Below, piece by piece: positions 32,218 through 40,524 of a stretch of 64,000 nt of DNA (position 1 is the first letter of the stretch; every line of letters begins with the position of its first letter). The notes under the pieces are model-generated. The model was not told the origin of the DNA. It did no database searches and saw nothing but the letters and a program-made list of their open reading frames with translations. A program made the translations under genes and the position numbers. Source of the DNA: Amycolatopsis sp. FBCC-B4732 (GTDB taxonomy: Bacteria > Actinomycetota > Actinomycetes > Mycobacteriales > Pseudonocardiaceae). Location of the stretch: positions 3,992,001 through 4,056,000 of the forward strand of contig NZ_CP095376.1 of NCBI RefSeq assembly GCF_023008405.1. The letters run 5' to 3'.

Positions 32218-33408
32218 TTACGCGTTGGGCTGCAACAGGATCTTCTGGGCGCCGTCGAGCTTCTTCTGGAAGATGTCGTACGCGCGCGGGGCTTCGGCCA
32301 GCGGCAGCTTGTGGGTGGCGAAGCCTTCGACGCCGAGCGGGTCGCCGTCGCCGGTGAGCACCGGCATGATGTCGTCGAGCCAGTGCCGGACGTTGGCCTG
32401 CCCCATCCGAAGCTGGACCTGCTTGTCGAACAGCTCCATCATCGGCATCGGGTCGACCATCCCGCCGTAGACACCCGAGAGCGAAATCGTGCCGCCGCGC
32501 CGGACGCTGTCGATGGCGGCGTAGAGCACGCTCAGCCGGTCGATGCCGGCCTTCTCGGTGACCTTGGCGCCGATCGCCTGCGGGAGCAGGTTGACCAGGT
32601 TGTGCGCGAGCTTCCCGACCGGGGCGCCGTGCGCTTCCATGCCGACGGCGTCGATCACGGAGTCGGCCCCGCGGCCGTTCGTCAGCTGGCGGATGCTGTC
32701 GCCGATGTCCTTGTGGTCACGGGTGTCGAGCGCGGTGGCCCCGTGTTCGCGAGCACGCGCGAGCCGCTCCGGCACGAGGTCGACGCCGATCACCTGGGCC
32801 GCCCCGCGGTGCCGGGCGATCCGGGCGCACATCTGCCCGATCGGCCCGAGCCCGAAGACGACCACGGTCCCGTCGGCGGGGACGTTCGCGTACTCGACGG
32901 CCTGCCAGGCGGTCGGGACGACGTCGGAGAGGTAGACGAACCGCTCGTCCGGCGGGCCGTCCGGCACCTTGATCGGGCCGTACTGGGCCTGCGGCACGCG
33001 CAGGTACTCGGCCTGGCCACCGGGGACCTGCCCGTAGAGCCGGGTGTAGCCGAGCAGCGCGGCACCCTTGCCCTGCTCCTTGACCTGCGTGGTTTCGCAC
33101 TGCGACTGCAGGCCGCGGTCGCACATCCAGCAGTGCCCGCAGGAGATGTTGAACGGGATCACCACGCGGTCGCCGGGCTTGATGTGCTTGACGTCGGCCC
33201 CGACCTCCTCGACGACGCCCATGGGCTCGTGACCGAGGATGTCGCCTTCGGTCATGTACGCGCCCAGGACTTCGTAGAGGTGCAGGTCGGAACCGCAGAT
33301 GCCGGTCGACGTCACCCGGATGACGGCGTCGGTCGACTCCTCGATCTTCGGGTCCGGCACCTCTTCGACGCGGACGTCGCGTTTGCCGTGCCAGGTCACT
33401 GCCTTCAT
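32218..33408 (-). CDS. Zinc-dependent alcohol dehydrogenase (formaldehyde dehydrogenase-like)
   Basis: A 396-residue MDR enzyme. GICGSDLHLYE and ILGHEPMGVVEEVG hold the catalytic zinc ligands, CGHCWMCDRGLQSQC the structural zinc cysteines, and VVVFGLGPIGQMCARIA the NAD(P) loop. The insertions and AIDSVRRGGTISLSGVYGG match the glutathione-independent formaldehyde dehydrogenase/threonine dehydrogenase-like subgroup. The ATG is preceded by AAGGGAGAG, just after a hairpin in the leader (33421-33458). It is the first gene of a two-gene unit with the CocE hydrolase. Aldehyde detoxification is plausible but unproven. Confidence 0.9.
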   Translation of the reverse strand: MKAVTWHGKRDVRVEEVPDPKIEESTDAVIRVTSTGICGSDLHLYEVLGAYMTEGDILGHEPMGVVEEVGADVKHIKPGDRVVIPFNISCGHCWMCDRGLQSQCETTQVKEQGKGAALLGYTRLYGQVPGGQAEYLRVPQAQYGPIKVPDGPPDERFVYLSDVVPTAWQAVEYANVPADGTVVVFGLGPIGQMCARIARHRGAAQVIGVDLVPERLARAREHGATALDTRDHKDIGDSIRQLTNGRGADSVIDAVGMEAHGAPVGKLAHNLVNLLPQAIGAKVTEKAGIDRLSVLYAAIDSVRRGGTISLSGVYGGMVDPMPMMELFDKQVQLRMGQANVRHWLDDIMPVLTGDGDPLGVEGFATHKLPLAEAPRAYDIFQKKLDGAQKILLQPNA

Positions 33409-33420
33409 GGCTCTCCCTTT

Positions 33421-33477
33421 CCGCGTGCGGGTGTCGGCCCCCGGTTTCCCGCACGCGGAGCGGGCAAACGCCCGCTC
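33421..33477. terminator. Two adjacent hairpins between PiT and the dehydrogenase
   Basis: CCGCGTGCGGG (33421-33431) pairs exactly with 33448-33458 and lies in the leader of the dehydrogenase mRNA. GAGCGGGC (33458-33465) pairs with GCCCGCTC (33470-33477) and overlaps the PiT stop, so it probably terminates the PiT transcript. Confidence 0.5.
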
Positions 33478-34471
33478 AGGTGAGCGCGTCCGCCACCAGG
33501 TACACCGCGGCCGCCACCGCCGCCGCGGCCGGGAACGTCAGGACCCAGCCCAGGACGATGTCCCGCGCGATCCCCCACCGCACCGCCGAGAGCCGCCGGG
33601 TCGCGCCGACCCCCATGATCGCCGCCGTGATCACGTGCGTCGTCGAGATCGGGGCCTTCACCGCGAACGCCGTCACGTACAGCACCGACGACGCCACCGA
33701 CTCCGCCACGAAGCCGTGTGGCGGGTCCAGCGGGAAGACCCGGCGGCCCAGCGTCCGCATGATCCGCAGGCCACCCGAATAGGTGCCCAGCGACAAGGCC
33801 GCGGCGCACACCAGGGTCACCCACAGCGGGACCGCGAACGTCGTCTGCTGCCCGGCCGCCACCAGGGCCAGCACGATCACGCCCATACCCTTCTGGGCGT
33901 CCTGCAGGCCGTGGCCGAGTGCGAGCGCCGAGGCCGAGACGATCTGGAAGCGGCGGAACACCCGGCCGCTGCGGTGCGGGTTCGCCCGGCGCAGCAGCCA
34001 CAGCGCCGCGACCATCGCCGCGTACCCCAGGATCAGCCCGAGCAGCGGCGAAGCCACCATCGGGATCAGCACCTTCTCCGCGATCCCCGCCCAGTGCACG
34101 GTGCTCGCCGCCGCCAGCGCCGCGCCGACCATGCCGCCGATCAGCGAGTGCGAGGACGACGACGGGAGGCCGAAGTACCAGGTGACCAGGTTCCAGGTGA
34201 TCGCGCCGAGCAGCGCGGCGAAGACCACGGTGAGCGCGTCCGGGCCGGCCGGGACGTCGATGATGCCCTTGGCGACCGTCGCGGCGATCCCGGTCGACAG
34301 CAGCGCGCCGGCCAGGTTCATCACCGCCGCCAGCACCAGCGCGGCCCGCAGGGTCAGCGCCCGGGTCGACACCGCGCTGGCGATCGCGTTCGCGGCGTCG
34401 TGGAAGCCGTTGGTGTAGTCGAAGACGAGCGTCAGCACGATCACCGTGACCAGGGCGGCGGTCCCCGTCAC
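33476..34471 (-). CDS. pit: PiT-family inorganic phosphate transporter
   Basis: A 331-residue membrane protein with about ten helices. VTVIVLTLVFDYTNGFHDAANAIASAVSTRAL is the N-terminal PiT repeat (GFHDAANA with catalytic Asp) and HGLQDAQKGMGVI plus APISTTHVITAAIMGVGATRR are the matching blocks of the second half. PiT proteins take up metal-phosphate with protons. The GTG start directly follows the stop of the DUF47 gene, so the two are coupled, the standard Pit accessory arrangement. Confidence 0.92.
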   Translation of the reverse strand: MTGTAALVTVIVLTLVFDYTNGFHDAANAIASAVSTRALTLRAALVLAAVMNLAGALLSTGIAATVAKGIIDVPAGPDALTVVFAALLGAITWNLVTWYFGLPSSSSHSLIGGMVGAALAAASTVHWAGIAEKVLIPMVASPLLGLILGYAAMVAALWLLRRANPHRSGRVFRRFQIVSASALALGHGLQDAQKGMGVIVLALVAAGQQTTFAVPLWVTLVCAAALSLGTYSGGLRIMRTLGRRVFPLDPPHGFVAESVASSVLYVTAFAVKAPISTTHVITAAIMGVGATRRLSAVRWGIARDIVLGWVLTFPAAAAVAAAVYLVADALT

Positions 34472-35086
34472 TCAGGACTCCTTGACCGCGATGGTCTGCA
34501 CCACGTCGGCCACGTGCTCGAAGGCGTCGGCGGCCAGCTCGAACTGCTCGACGACCTCCTTGGTCTTCAGCACCTCGAGGGCGTCCCCGCCCGGCTCGAA
34601 CAGGTGGGCCAGGATCCGCCGGTAGATGCGGTCGGCCTCGTTCTCGAGCTCGTTGACCTCGATCCAGTACGGCTCGAGGTCGCCGACCTTCGCCAGCCCC
34701 GGCATCGACGACGCGGTCAGCTCCGCGCACCGGCACAGCACGCGGACCAGCACGTCCGTGCCCGGCGGGAACGCGTCCACCCGGTACAGCACCGCCAGGT
34801 CGGCCGCGGTGTCCAGGAAGTCGAGGACGTCGTCGAGCTTGCCGGCGAGCGCCTGGATGTCCTCGCGGTCGAACGGCGTCACGAACGAGCTGTTCAGCTC
34901 CACCATGATCGTGTGCGTCAGCTCGTCACCCTGGTGCTCGACCTCGTGCAGGCGCTTGGCGAGCGCTTCGCGGTCCTCGGGACGGGCCGCCACCAGGTCC
35001 CGCAGCAACGCACTCCCGGTCACCAGATTTCTCGCGGCCTCGGTGAGCAGGTCGAAGAACCGGGTGCCCCGTGGGGTGAACCGCAT
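34472..35086 (-). CDS. DUF47 PhoU-like Pit accessory protein
   Basis: A 204-residue all-helical protein of the DUF47 (YkaA/TIGR00153) family: FFDLLTEAARNLVTGSALLRDLVAARP, LHEVEHQGDELTHTIMVELNSSFVTPFDREDIQALAGKLDDVLDFLDTAAD and EVNELENEADRIYRRILAHLF hold the acidic metal-cluster motifs shared with PhoU. These proteins are always paired with PiT transporters and regulate their uptake. The ATG at 35086 starts the conserved MRFTPRGTRFFDLL. The PiT gene follows without a gap. Confidence 0.9.
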   Translation of the reverse strand: MRFTPRGTRFFDLLTEAARNLVTGSALLRDLVAARPEDREALAKRLHEVEHQGDELTHTIMVELNSSFVTPFDREDIQALAGKLDDVLDFLDTAADLAVLYRVDAFPPGTDVLVRVLCRCAELTASSMPGLAKVGDLEPYWIEVNELENEADRIYRRILAHLFEPGGDALEVLKTKEVVEQFELAADAFEHVADVVQTIAVKES

Positions 35087-35170
35087 GGGTGGAGATCCCT
35101 TCGTCGGCGTCCGGCCGGGTACCGCGGTGGCCTGACGTTTAACCGGTCGTGTCCGGGAAACCAGGAGGAC

Positions 35171-36112
35171 ATGACCGATCCCGGCTCCCGGCGCCTGAGG
35201 GTACTGCTCTGGCACGTCCACGGCTCGTGGACCGACGCTTTCGTCCGCGGCCGCCACGAGTACCTCCTGCCGGTGGCCCCCGGCGGTGCGCCGTGGGGCC
35301 TGGGCAAGGCGGGCCGGGACTGGCCGTCGGTGACCGAGGTCCCGCTGGACCGGCTGGCCGGGGCCGAGCCCGACGTCGTCGTGCTGCAGCGCCCGGAGGA
35401 GCTGGACTTCGCCGCCCGGCTGGGCGTGCCGTCCGTCTACGTGGAACACAACGCGCCCCGGCCGTACGCCGCGTCCAGCGAGCACTCCCTGGCCGGGCGC
35501 TCGGACATCACGGTCGCGCACGTGACCCACTTCAACGCGGCGATGTGGGACTGCGGCCGCGCGCCGGTCACCGTCGTGCCGCACGGCATCCCCGACCCCG
35601 GCGCGCGCTACACCGGCGAGCTCGCCGCGGGCGTGTCGATGATCAACGAGCCGGTGCGCCGCCGTCGCGTCACGGGCGCGGACCTGCTCGGCACGCTCGC
35701 CGAAGCCGGCCCGGTCGACGTGTTCGGCATGGGCACCGAGGAGCTCGCCCCGCCCCTGCACGGGCGGGGCGACGTCCCGCCCCCCGCGCTGCACGACGAG
35801 ATCGCGCGCCGCCGCGTCTTCCTGCACACCGCCCGCTGGACGTCGCTGGGACTGTCCCTTCTGGAGGCGATGCACCTGGCGATGCCGGTCGTCGTCTTCG
35901 CCGCCACGGAGGCACCGGCCGCGGTGCCCGCCGACGCGGGGGTGCTCTCCACCGACGTCTCGGTGCTGGCCCGGGGTTTCCGCGAGCTGCTGCACGAACC
36001 CGACTTCGCCGCACTGGCCGGCAAGAACGCTCGCGAGCACGCGCTGAAGCACCACGGGCTCGGCGCCTTCCTCACCACTTGGGACCACCTCCTCGCCGAG
36101 ACGGCCCGCTGA
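35171..36112 (+). CDS. GT4-like glycosyltransferase
   Basis: A 313-residue GT-B protein: [27 protein letters not shown] at the N-terminus, [12 protein letters not shown] at the domain hinge and [25 protein letters not shown], the donor-binding E-x7-E-like region. It is shorter than most GT4 enzymes, but both lobes are represented. The ATG at 35171 has AGGAGG. The second glycosyltransferase begins 23 bases downstream, and a GT9 remnant follows, so this was a saccharide assembly operon. In actinobacteria this trio commonly accompanies heptose or phosphosugar genes; those are absent here. Confidence 0.83.
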   Translation: MTDPGSRRLRVLLWHVHGSWTDAFVRGRHEYLLPVAPGGAPWGLGKAGRDWPSVTEVPLDRLAGAEPDVVVLQRPEELDFAARLGVPSVYVEHNAPRPYAASSEHSLAGRSDITVAHVTHFNAAMWDCGRAPVTVVPHGIPDPGARYTGELAAGVSMINEPVRRRRVTGADLLGTLAEAGPVDVFGMGTEELAPPLHGRGDVPPPALHDEIARRRVFLHTARWTSLGLSLLEAMHLAMPVVVFAATEAPAAVPADAGVLSTDVSVLARGFRELLHEPDFAALAGKNAREHALKHHGLGAFLTTWDHLLAETAR

Positions 36113-36135
36113 ACCCCGAAGGGAACGCCGCACCG

Positions 36136-37344
36136 ATGAAGATCGCGATGGTGTCCGAACACGCCAATCCCCTGGCCGCGCTGGGGGAAGCCGACGCCGG
36201 TGGCCAGAACGTGCACGTGGCGGAGCTGTCGGCAGCGCTGACCCGCGCTGGCCACGACGTCACCGTCTACACGCGCCGGGAGAGCCTCGACGAGCCGCCC
36301 GAAGTCGGGACCGCGCAGGGCTTCCGGGTCGTGCACGTGCCCGCCGGGCCGCCGCGCAAGGAGCCGAAGGACCGGCTGCTGCCCTACATGGGCGAATTCG
36401 GCAGTTTCCTGCGTGACCGGTGGTCGGCCGACCGGCCGGACCTGGCGCACGCGCACTTCTGGATGTCGGGCGTCGCCACCGCACTCGCGGCGAGCGCGAC
36501 CGGCACCCCGGTCGCGCAGACGTTCCACGCGCTGGGCGTGGTCAAGAAGCGCTACCAGGGCGACCGGGACACCAGCCCCGCGGACCGGATCCGGCTGGAG
36601 CGGATCATCGGCCGCCAGGCCGGGCGCGTGGTCGCGACCTGCTCGGACGAGGTGTTCGAGCTGTCCCGGATCGGCGTGCCGCGGGCCCGGATCTCGATCG
36701 TCCCCTGCGGCGTCGACCTCGACCGGTTCACCGTGGACGGCCCGATCGCGCGCCGCCGCGAGCAGCACCGGCTGGTCACCGTCGGGCGGCTGGTCCCGCG
36801 CAAGGGGTTCGACACGGCGATCACCGCGCTCGCGCAGCTGCCGGACACCGAGCTCGTCATCGCCGGCGGCCCCGAGCGCGGCCGGCTGTCCCAGGACCCG
36901 GAGGCGCGGCGGCTGCGCGAGCTCGCCGACCGGCTCGGTGTCGGCGAGCGCGTCCGCTGGGCGGGCCAGGTGTCCCGGGAGAACATGCCCGCGCTGCTGC
37001 GCTCAGCCGACGCCGTCGTCTGCGCGCCGTGGTACGAGCCGTTCGGGATCGTCCCGCTGGAAGCGATGGCGTGCGGCATCCCGGTGGTGGCGACCGCGGT
37101 CGGCGGGCTGACCGACACCGTGGTCGACGGCGTCACGGGGTTGCTGGTCCGCCCGCACTCGCCGAAGGAGCTCGCATCCCGCATCCGCCGGCTGCTCGAC
37201 GACCCGGCGCTGTGCCACGCGTACGGGACCGCGGGCCACGACCGCGCGGTGGCCCGTTATTCGTGGAACCGCGTCGCCGCCGACACACTGCGGGCCTACC
37301 ACAAGCTCGTCCCCCGAACCGCTGTCACCGCCGGGGCCCGCTGA
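36136..37344 (+). CDS. GT4-family glycosyltransferase (MshA/sucrose-synthase-like)
   Basis: A 402-residue GT-B glycosyltransferase. [46 protein letters not shown] is the acceptor-domain signature with the GGQNVH loop; [20 protein letters not shown], then [40 protein letters not shown] with the E-x7-E donor motif. It resembles MshA and other retaining GT4 enzymes using a nucleotide sugar, but mycothiol MshA has its own context, so I do not name it. It forms an operon with the preceding glycosyltransferase. A truncated GT9 gene follows directly. Confidence 0.9.
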   Translation: MKIAMVSEHANPLAALGEADAGGQNVHVAELSAALTRAGHDVTVYTRRESLDEPPEVGTAQGFRVVHVPAGPPRKEPKDRLLPYMGEFGSFLRDRWSADRPDLAHAHFWMSGVATALAASATGTPVAQTFHALGVVKKRYQGDRDTSPADRIRLERIIGRQAGRVVATCSDEVFELSRIGVPRARISIVPCGVDLDRFTVDGPIARRREQHRLVTVGRLVPRKGFDTAITALAQLPDTELVIAGGPERGRLSQDPEARRLRELADRLGVGERVRWAGQVSRENMPALLRSADAVVCAPWYEPFGIVPLEAMACGIPVVATAVGGLTDTVVDGVTGLLVRPHSPKELASRIRRLLDDPALCHAYGTAGHDRAVARYSWNRVAADTLRAYHKLVPRTAVTAGAR

Positions 37345-37349
37345 CCCCG

Positions 37350-37805
37350 AGCCGTTCAGCCCACGTAGCGGCGGGCCTTCGAGGTGCTTTGGCCGCCGAC
37401 GGGCACCGCGTACTGGTGACGGGCGCGCCCGCGGAACGCCACCTGACGCGCGCCGTGGCCGGCACGGCGGCGGTCGACCTCGGCGGCCGGACGTCGCTGC
37501 CGGAGCTGGCCGCGGTGCTGTCCGGAGCGCGGGCCGTGGTGGCACCCGACACGGGCCCCGCCCACCTCGCCGCCGCGGCGGGCACACCGGTGGTGTCGTT
37601 GTTCGCACCGGTGGTGCCGTCGGCCCGCTGGGCCCCCTACGGCGTCCCGGCGGTGGTGCTCGGCGACCAGCACGCGCCGTGCCGCGACAGCCGCGCCCGC
37701 GTCTGCCCGGTCCCGGGCCACCCGTGCCTCGAGGAGATCGACCCGGCCGACGTCTGCCGCGCGGTGACCACCCTCATCCAGCCGGCGGCGATTTCTCAGC
37801 GGTAG
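37350..37805 (+). pseudogene. GT9 heptosyltransferase-like gene, N-terminal half deleted
   Basis: From about 37360 the frame reads as the C-terminal donor domain of an ADP-heptose:LPS heptosyltransferase-like GT9 enzyme: LAADGHRVLVTGAPAERHLTRAVA, DLGGRTSLPELAAVLSGARAVVAPDTGPAHLAAAAGTPVVSLFAPVVPSARWAPYG, HPCLEEIDPADVCRAVTTL. About 150 residues are present where a full protein has over 300; the acceptor domain is missing. There is no ATG or GTG with a ribosome-binding site after the stop of the previous gene; only a TTG at 37389 is in frame. The remnant lies where a third gene of the glycosylation operon would be expected. Confidence 0.7.
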
Positions 37806-37815
37806 CGGGGAAAGC

Positions 37816-37845
37816 GGTGACCGCCGGCGGCATCCGGCGGTCACC
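37816..37845. terminator. Bidirectional terminator hairpin
   Basis: GGTGACCGCCGG (37816-37827) pairs perfectly with CCGGCGGTCACC (37834-37845) around a six-base loop. It lies between the GT9 remnant and the convergent DUF2795 gene. Confidence 0.75.
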
Positions 37846-37859
37846 TGTCCGGGGGTGCG

Positions 37860-38048
37860 TCAGCCGCCGATCTCCTCGCTGACGCCGCTCGGCCCCTCGT
37901 ACGTGCGGTCCGGCAGCCCGCGCACGACGCCCAACGTGTCCTCGTCCGCACCGTTCCGCTCGGCCGCACGCACCAGGTCGTCGCGCTGCGCGGGGTAGTC
38001 GACGCCGGCCAGGTACTTCTGGAGCTCGATCGGGTTCGGCTTGCCCAT
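37860..38048 (-). CDS. DUF2795 small protein
   Basis: A 62-residue protein with the DUF2795 pattern: PIELQKYLAGVDYPAQRDDLVRAAERNGADEDTLGVVRGLPDRTYEGPSGVSEEIGG. The family is a small helical domain, very common in actinobacteria next to stress genes, of unknown function. The ATG at 38048 follows AGGAG. GTGT-N15-GGGTAA at 38079-38103 on the same strand is a candidate SigF/SigB-type promoter. The gene ends at the hairpin at 37816-37845. Confidence 0.88.
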   Translation of the reverse strand: MGKPNPIELQKYLAGVDYPAQRDDLVRAAERNGADEDTLGVVRGLPDRTYEGPSGVSEEIGG

Positions 38049-38078
38049 GGGTTCTCCTCACGTCCGGGAACCGCGCGA

Positions 38079-38190
38079 TTACCCGGCCCGGCCCCGGACA
38101 CACGCGCCGGACGGCACGATGATTTTTCGTCTCGGACACCGCGGCCGGTGGTCATGACGACGCGGGTTTAGGGCCCCGGCGACGTGGTAG
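38079..38190. promoter_or_regulatory. Two weaker SigF/SigB-type promoters
   Basis: Minus strand: GTGT (38100-38103), N15, GGGTAA (38079-38084) for DUF2795. Plus strand: GTTT (38166-38169), N15, TGGTAG (38185-38190) for the truncated SDR at 38222. Each departs from consensus in one or two positions. Confidence 0.42.
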
Positions 38191-38221
38191 CCGCCCGGCA
38201 ACGCGTCGAAAGGAGAAACCC

Positions 38222-38926
38222 GTGCCCACTCCGGCGCCCTTGCCCGCCGAAGGCGCCGAAAAGACCGCCGCCGAGGTCCGGTCGCACGGCGTCGCCGCCC
38301 ACGTCCGGCACCTCGACCTCACCCGGCTCCCCGAAGCCGCCGACGTCATCGACGCCATGGCAGCCGACCTCGGCGGGATCGACGTCCTCGTCAACTGCGC
38401 CGGCACCGGGAGCAGTCAGCGCGCACTGGAGCTGGACTACCGGAAATGGCGCGAGGTCCTGGACGTCGACCTGGACGGGGTCTTCCTCCTCTCCCAGCGC
38501 GCGGCGCGCCACATGGCCGACGCCGGCCGCGGGGGCCGGATCATCACCATCACCAGCGTCCACGAACACGTGCCCCGAGTCGGTGCCGCGCCCTACTGCG
38601 CCGCCAAGGCCGGGGCCGGGGCGCTCACCCAGGTGCTCGCGCTGGAGCTGGCCGAGCACGGCATCACCGTCAATTCCGTGGCGCCCGGTGAGATCTCCAC
38701 GCCGATGACCGGGCAGACCGACGCCGACCCGCGCGAGCAGGAGCGGCCCGGTATCCCGCTCGGTCGCACCGGGCACGCCCGCGAAGTCGCCGCCGCGGTC
38801 GCGTTCCTGGCCAGTCCCGCCGCCGGGTACGTCACCGGGACCTCGCTGATCGTCGACGGCGGGCTGCTGCTGATGGGTGCGCAACACGGCACCGCGTACC
38901 GCGAGCACGACTGGCGTTCCCCCTAG
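38222..38926 (+). CDS. SDR oxidoreductase with N-terminal cofactor loop deleted
   Basis: A 234-residue frame with AAAGGAG and a GTG start. After about eight non-homologous residues (PTPAPLPA) it enters a classical SDR at EGAEKTAAEVRSHGVAAHVRHLDLT; the first strand and the GxxxGxG loop that bind NAD(P), normally some 35 residues, are missing. The rest is intact: DVLVNCAGTGSSQRALELDYRKWREVLDVDLDGVFLLSQRAARHM, ITITSVHEHVPRVGAAPYCAAKAG with catalytic Ser and YxxxK, VNSVAPGEISTPM and GTSLIVDGGLLL. The start and promoter are kept, which points to an in-frame deletion right after the first codons. It is probably inactive. Confidence 0.78.
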   Translation: MPTPAPLPAEGAEKTAAEVRSHGVAAHVRHLDLTRLPEAADVIDAMAADLGGIDVLVNCAGTGSSQRALELDYRKWREVLDVDLDGVFLLSQRAARHMADAGRGGRIITITSVHEHVPRVGAAPYCAAKAGAGALTQVLALELAEHGITVNSVAPGEISTPMTGQTDADPREQERPGIPLGRTGHAREVAAAVAFLASPAAGYVTGTSLIVDGGLLLMGAQHGTAYREHDWRSP

Positions 38927-39025
38927 ACCAGGGGCCCGCGTCCGGGCTGCAGGGACCGGCGCGGGTTCCGGCCGCGGGCCGGACGGCGGCTTCCGGGCCT
39001 GCCGTCCGGCCCGTTCCGCTGCCCC

Positions 39026-39050
39026 GTTTCCCGTCCCTTTCGCCGGGTAT
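39026..39050 (+). promoter_or_regulatory. SigF/SigB-type promoter for the DUF4383 operon
   Basis: GTTT (39026-39029), N15, GGGTAT (39045-39050), a full consensus match 25 bases before the ATG at 39076. Confidence 0.68.
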
Positions 39051-39075
39051 CCGCCCGCCGAGGGAAGGAGAGCCC

Positions 39076-39513
39076 ATGTCGTCCACCGAAATCCGCTCCC
39101 GGACGGGAGCGTCCTGGCTCCGTCCGGTCGTGGCCGTGGTCGGGCTGCTCTACCTGGCACTGGGCGTGGCCGGGTTCCTGACGCCGGAGACGGCGGCCGT
39201 CGGGCACGAGACGAGCCGGGCCTTCTGGATCTTCAGCCTGACGCCGCTGCTCAACCTGGTCCACAGCGCGGTCGGCGTGCTCGGCCTGCTCTCCGCCACC
39301 CGGCGCACCGGGGCGATCATCTACTGCTGGGTCCTGTTCGTCGGCTTCGCGGGCATCACCGCATACGGCGTCCTGGCGACCTCGTTCAGCACGCCCGAGG
39401 ACCCGATCAACCTCAACTGGCCGGACAACGGGCTGCACGGCCTGACCGCGCTCGCCGCGCTCGTGCTCGGCATCTTCGCCGCCCGCGCCGCCAACCGGAA
39501 GCACCCCGCGTGA
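39076..39513 (+). CDS. DUF4383 membrane protein
   Basis: A 145-residue protein with four hydrophobic helices (VVAVVGLLYLALGVAGF, FSLTPLLNLVHSAVGVLGLL, AIIYCWVLFVGFAGITAYGVLA, GLHGLTALAALVLGIFAA) and the DUF4383 signature N-x-x-D-N-x-L-H just before the last helix (NWPDNGLHG). The family is of unknown function and common in actinobacteria. GGAAGGAG lies before the ATG at 39076. It is the first of four tightly spaced genes; the next starts within twelve bases. Confidence 0.88.
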   Translation: MSSTEIRSRTGASWLRPVVAVVGLLYLALGVAGFLTPETAAVGHETSRAFWIFSLTPLLNLVHSAVGVLGLLSATRRTGAIIYCWVLFVGFAGITAYGVLATSFSTPEDPINLNWPDNGLHGLTALAALVLGIFAARAANRKHPA

Positions 39514-39524
39514 AGGAGGGCTCC

Positions 39525-39596
39525 ATGCACCGCGAAAGCGACCGGCACCCGCCGGGCGAGAGCGAGTTCCCGCCGGGCATCGGCGGCGGCGCATGA
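39525..39596 (+). CDS. 23-residue coupled small ORF
   Basis: ATG at 39525 with a strong GAAGGAGGG ribosome-binding site that overlaps the DUF4383 stop, and a stop overlapping the next ATG (ATGA at 39593-39596). The peptide is MHRESDRHPPGESEFPPGIG plus GGA, hydrophilic, without recognisable domain. The tight coupling on both sides suggests that it is translated, either as a real microprotein or as a translational relay for the next gene. I know no family for it. Confidence 0.5.
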   Translation: MHRESDRHPPGESEFPPGIGGGA

Positions 39597-40024
39597 CGTC
39601 CGGCAGCGCGGCACCGGGGGATGAGCCCGCCGTCGTCGTGCGGCACCGGCTGCACGCCGACTTCGCCGTCCCGCTCCCCTGGCTGCACCGCCTGCTCGGC
39701 CCGCACAGCGGCCTGGACCTGGACACCGGCGGCCTGCGCGTCCGGTTCGGGCCGTGGCTGGTCGAGACACCGCTGGACAACCTCGCCGGCGCCGAAGCGA
39801 CCGGCCCGTTCAGCCCGCTGCGCGCGCTCGGCGTCCGGCTGTCCCTGGCCGACCGCGGCCTGACGTTCGGCACCACCACCCGCGGCGGCGTGTGCCTCCG
39901 CTTCCGGGAACCGGTGCCCGGCATCGAGCCGTGGGGCCTGCTGCGCCACCCGGGCCTGACGGTGACGGTCGCCGAACCGGAGCTGGTCGCCGCGGCCGTC
40001 AACCGGATCGTGGGGGCGGCGTGA
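39593..40024 (+). CDS. Hypothetical protein, 143 residues
   Basis: The protein reads EPAVVVRHRLHADFAVPLPWLHRLLGPHSGLDLDTGGLRVRFGPWLVETPLDNLAGAE, then GVRLSLADRGLTFGTTTRGGVCLRFREPVPG and LLRHPGLTVTVAEPELVAAAVNRIVG. It has strong coding bias and a mainly beta pattern with short paired strands, and no signal peptide. I recall similar unnamed actinobacterial proteins but no established function. It is translationally coupled to the 23-residue ORF upstream (ATGA) and to the VOC gene downstream (GTGA), so it belongs to the DUF4383 operon. Confidence 0.75.
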   Translation: MTSGSAAPGDEPAVVVRHRLHADFAVPLPWLHRLLGPHSGLDLDTGGLRVRFGPWLVETPLDNLAGAEATGPFSPLRALGVRLSLADRGLTFGTTTRGGVCLRFREPVPGIEPWGLLRHPGLTVTVAEPELVAAAVNRIVGAA

Positions 40025-40383
40025 CGACCGCCCGCATCCTCGCCGTCGCGGTCGACTGCCGCCGGCCCGACCTGCTCGCCGCGTTCTGGGCGGAGGCGCT
40101 CGGCCACGGCGAGACCCGGACGTGGACCGACTCGCACGGCCTGACCTACCGGCAGCTGGACCTCGGCGACGGTCCCGCGCTGCTCTTCCAGCCGGTTCCG
40201 GAAGGCAAGACCGGGAAGAACCGGCTGCACCTCGATCTCGCACCGGAGGGCCGGGACCAGCGGGCGGAGGTGGAACGGCTGGTGCTGCTCGGGGCGAAGG
40301 TCCTCGACGACCCGCCCGACGACCCGTGGATCGTGCTCGCCGACCCGGAGGGCAATGAGTTCTGCGTGCTGCCGCCGCGCTGA
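40021..40383 (+). CDS. VOC-superfamily protein
   Basis: A 120-residue vicinal-oxygen-chelate protein: RILAVAVDCRRPDLLAAFWAEALGHGETRTWTDSHGLTYRQLD, NRLHLDLAPEGRDQRAEVERLVLLGAKVLDDPPDDPWIVLADPEGNEFCVLPPR. It follows the same pattern as the VOC protein at 25559, with WxVLxDPEGNEFC at the end. The GTG start overlaps the previous stop (GTGA). It is last in the DUF4383 operon. A 39-base copy of its own 3' end lies 140 bases downstream. Confidence 0.87.
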   Translation: MTTARILAVAVDCRRPDLLAAFWAEALGHGETRTWTDSHGLTYRQLDLGDGPALLFQPVPEGKTGKNRLHLDLAPEGRDQRAEVERLVLLGAKVLDDPPDDPWIVLADPEGNEFCVLPPR

Positions 40384-40484
40384 TCCAGGGCGCGAAATCC
40401 CCGCTGCTTCCGCCTGCAGCTCCTCCGCCGCCACGGCCCCGGGTGGTCACCCGTCCTCCGGAAAGGTGTCACGCCTCAGCACTT

Positions 40485-40523
40485 GCGGAGGGCAACGAAT
40501 TCTGCGTGCTCCCGTCGCGCTGA
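40485..40523 (+). pseudogene. Stray C-terminal end of a second VOC gene
   Basis: The 13 codons read A-EGNEFCVLPSR-stop, a near copy of the last codons of the VOC gene at 40345-40383 (EGNEFCVLPPR-stop), 140 bases further on. The bases between show no VOC sequence. Either this is a partial duplication or the surviving tail of a deleted tandem VOC gene; a GAAAGG and GTG at 40461-40468 just before could be what is left of its start. Confidence 0.55.
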
Positions 40524-40524
40524 C

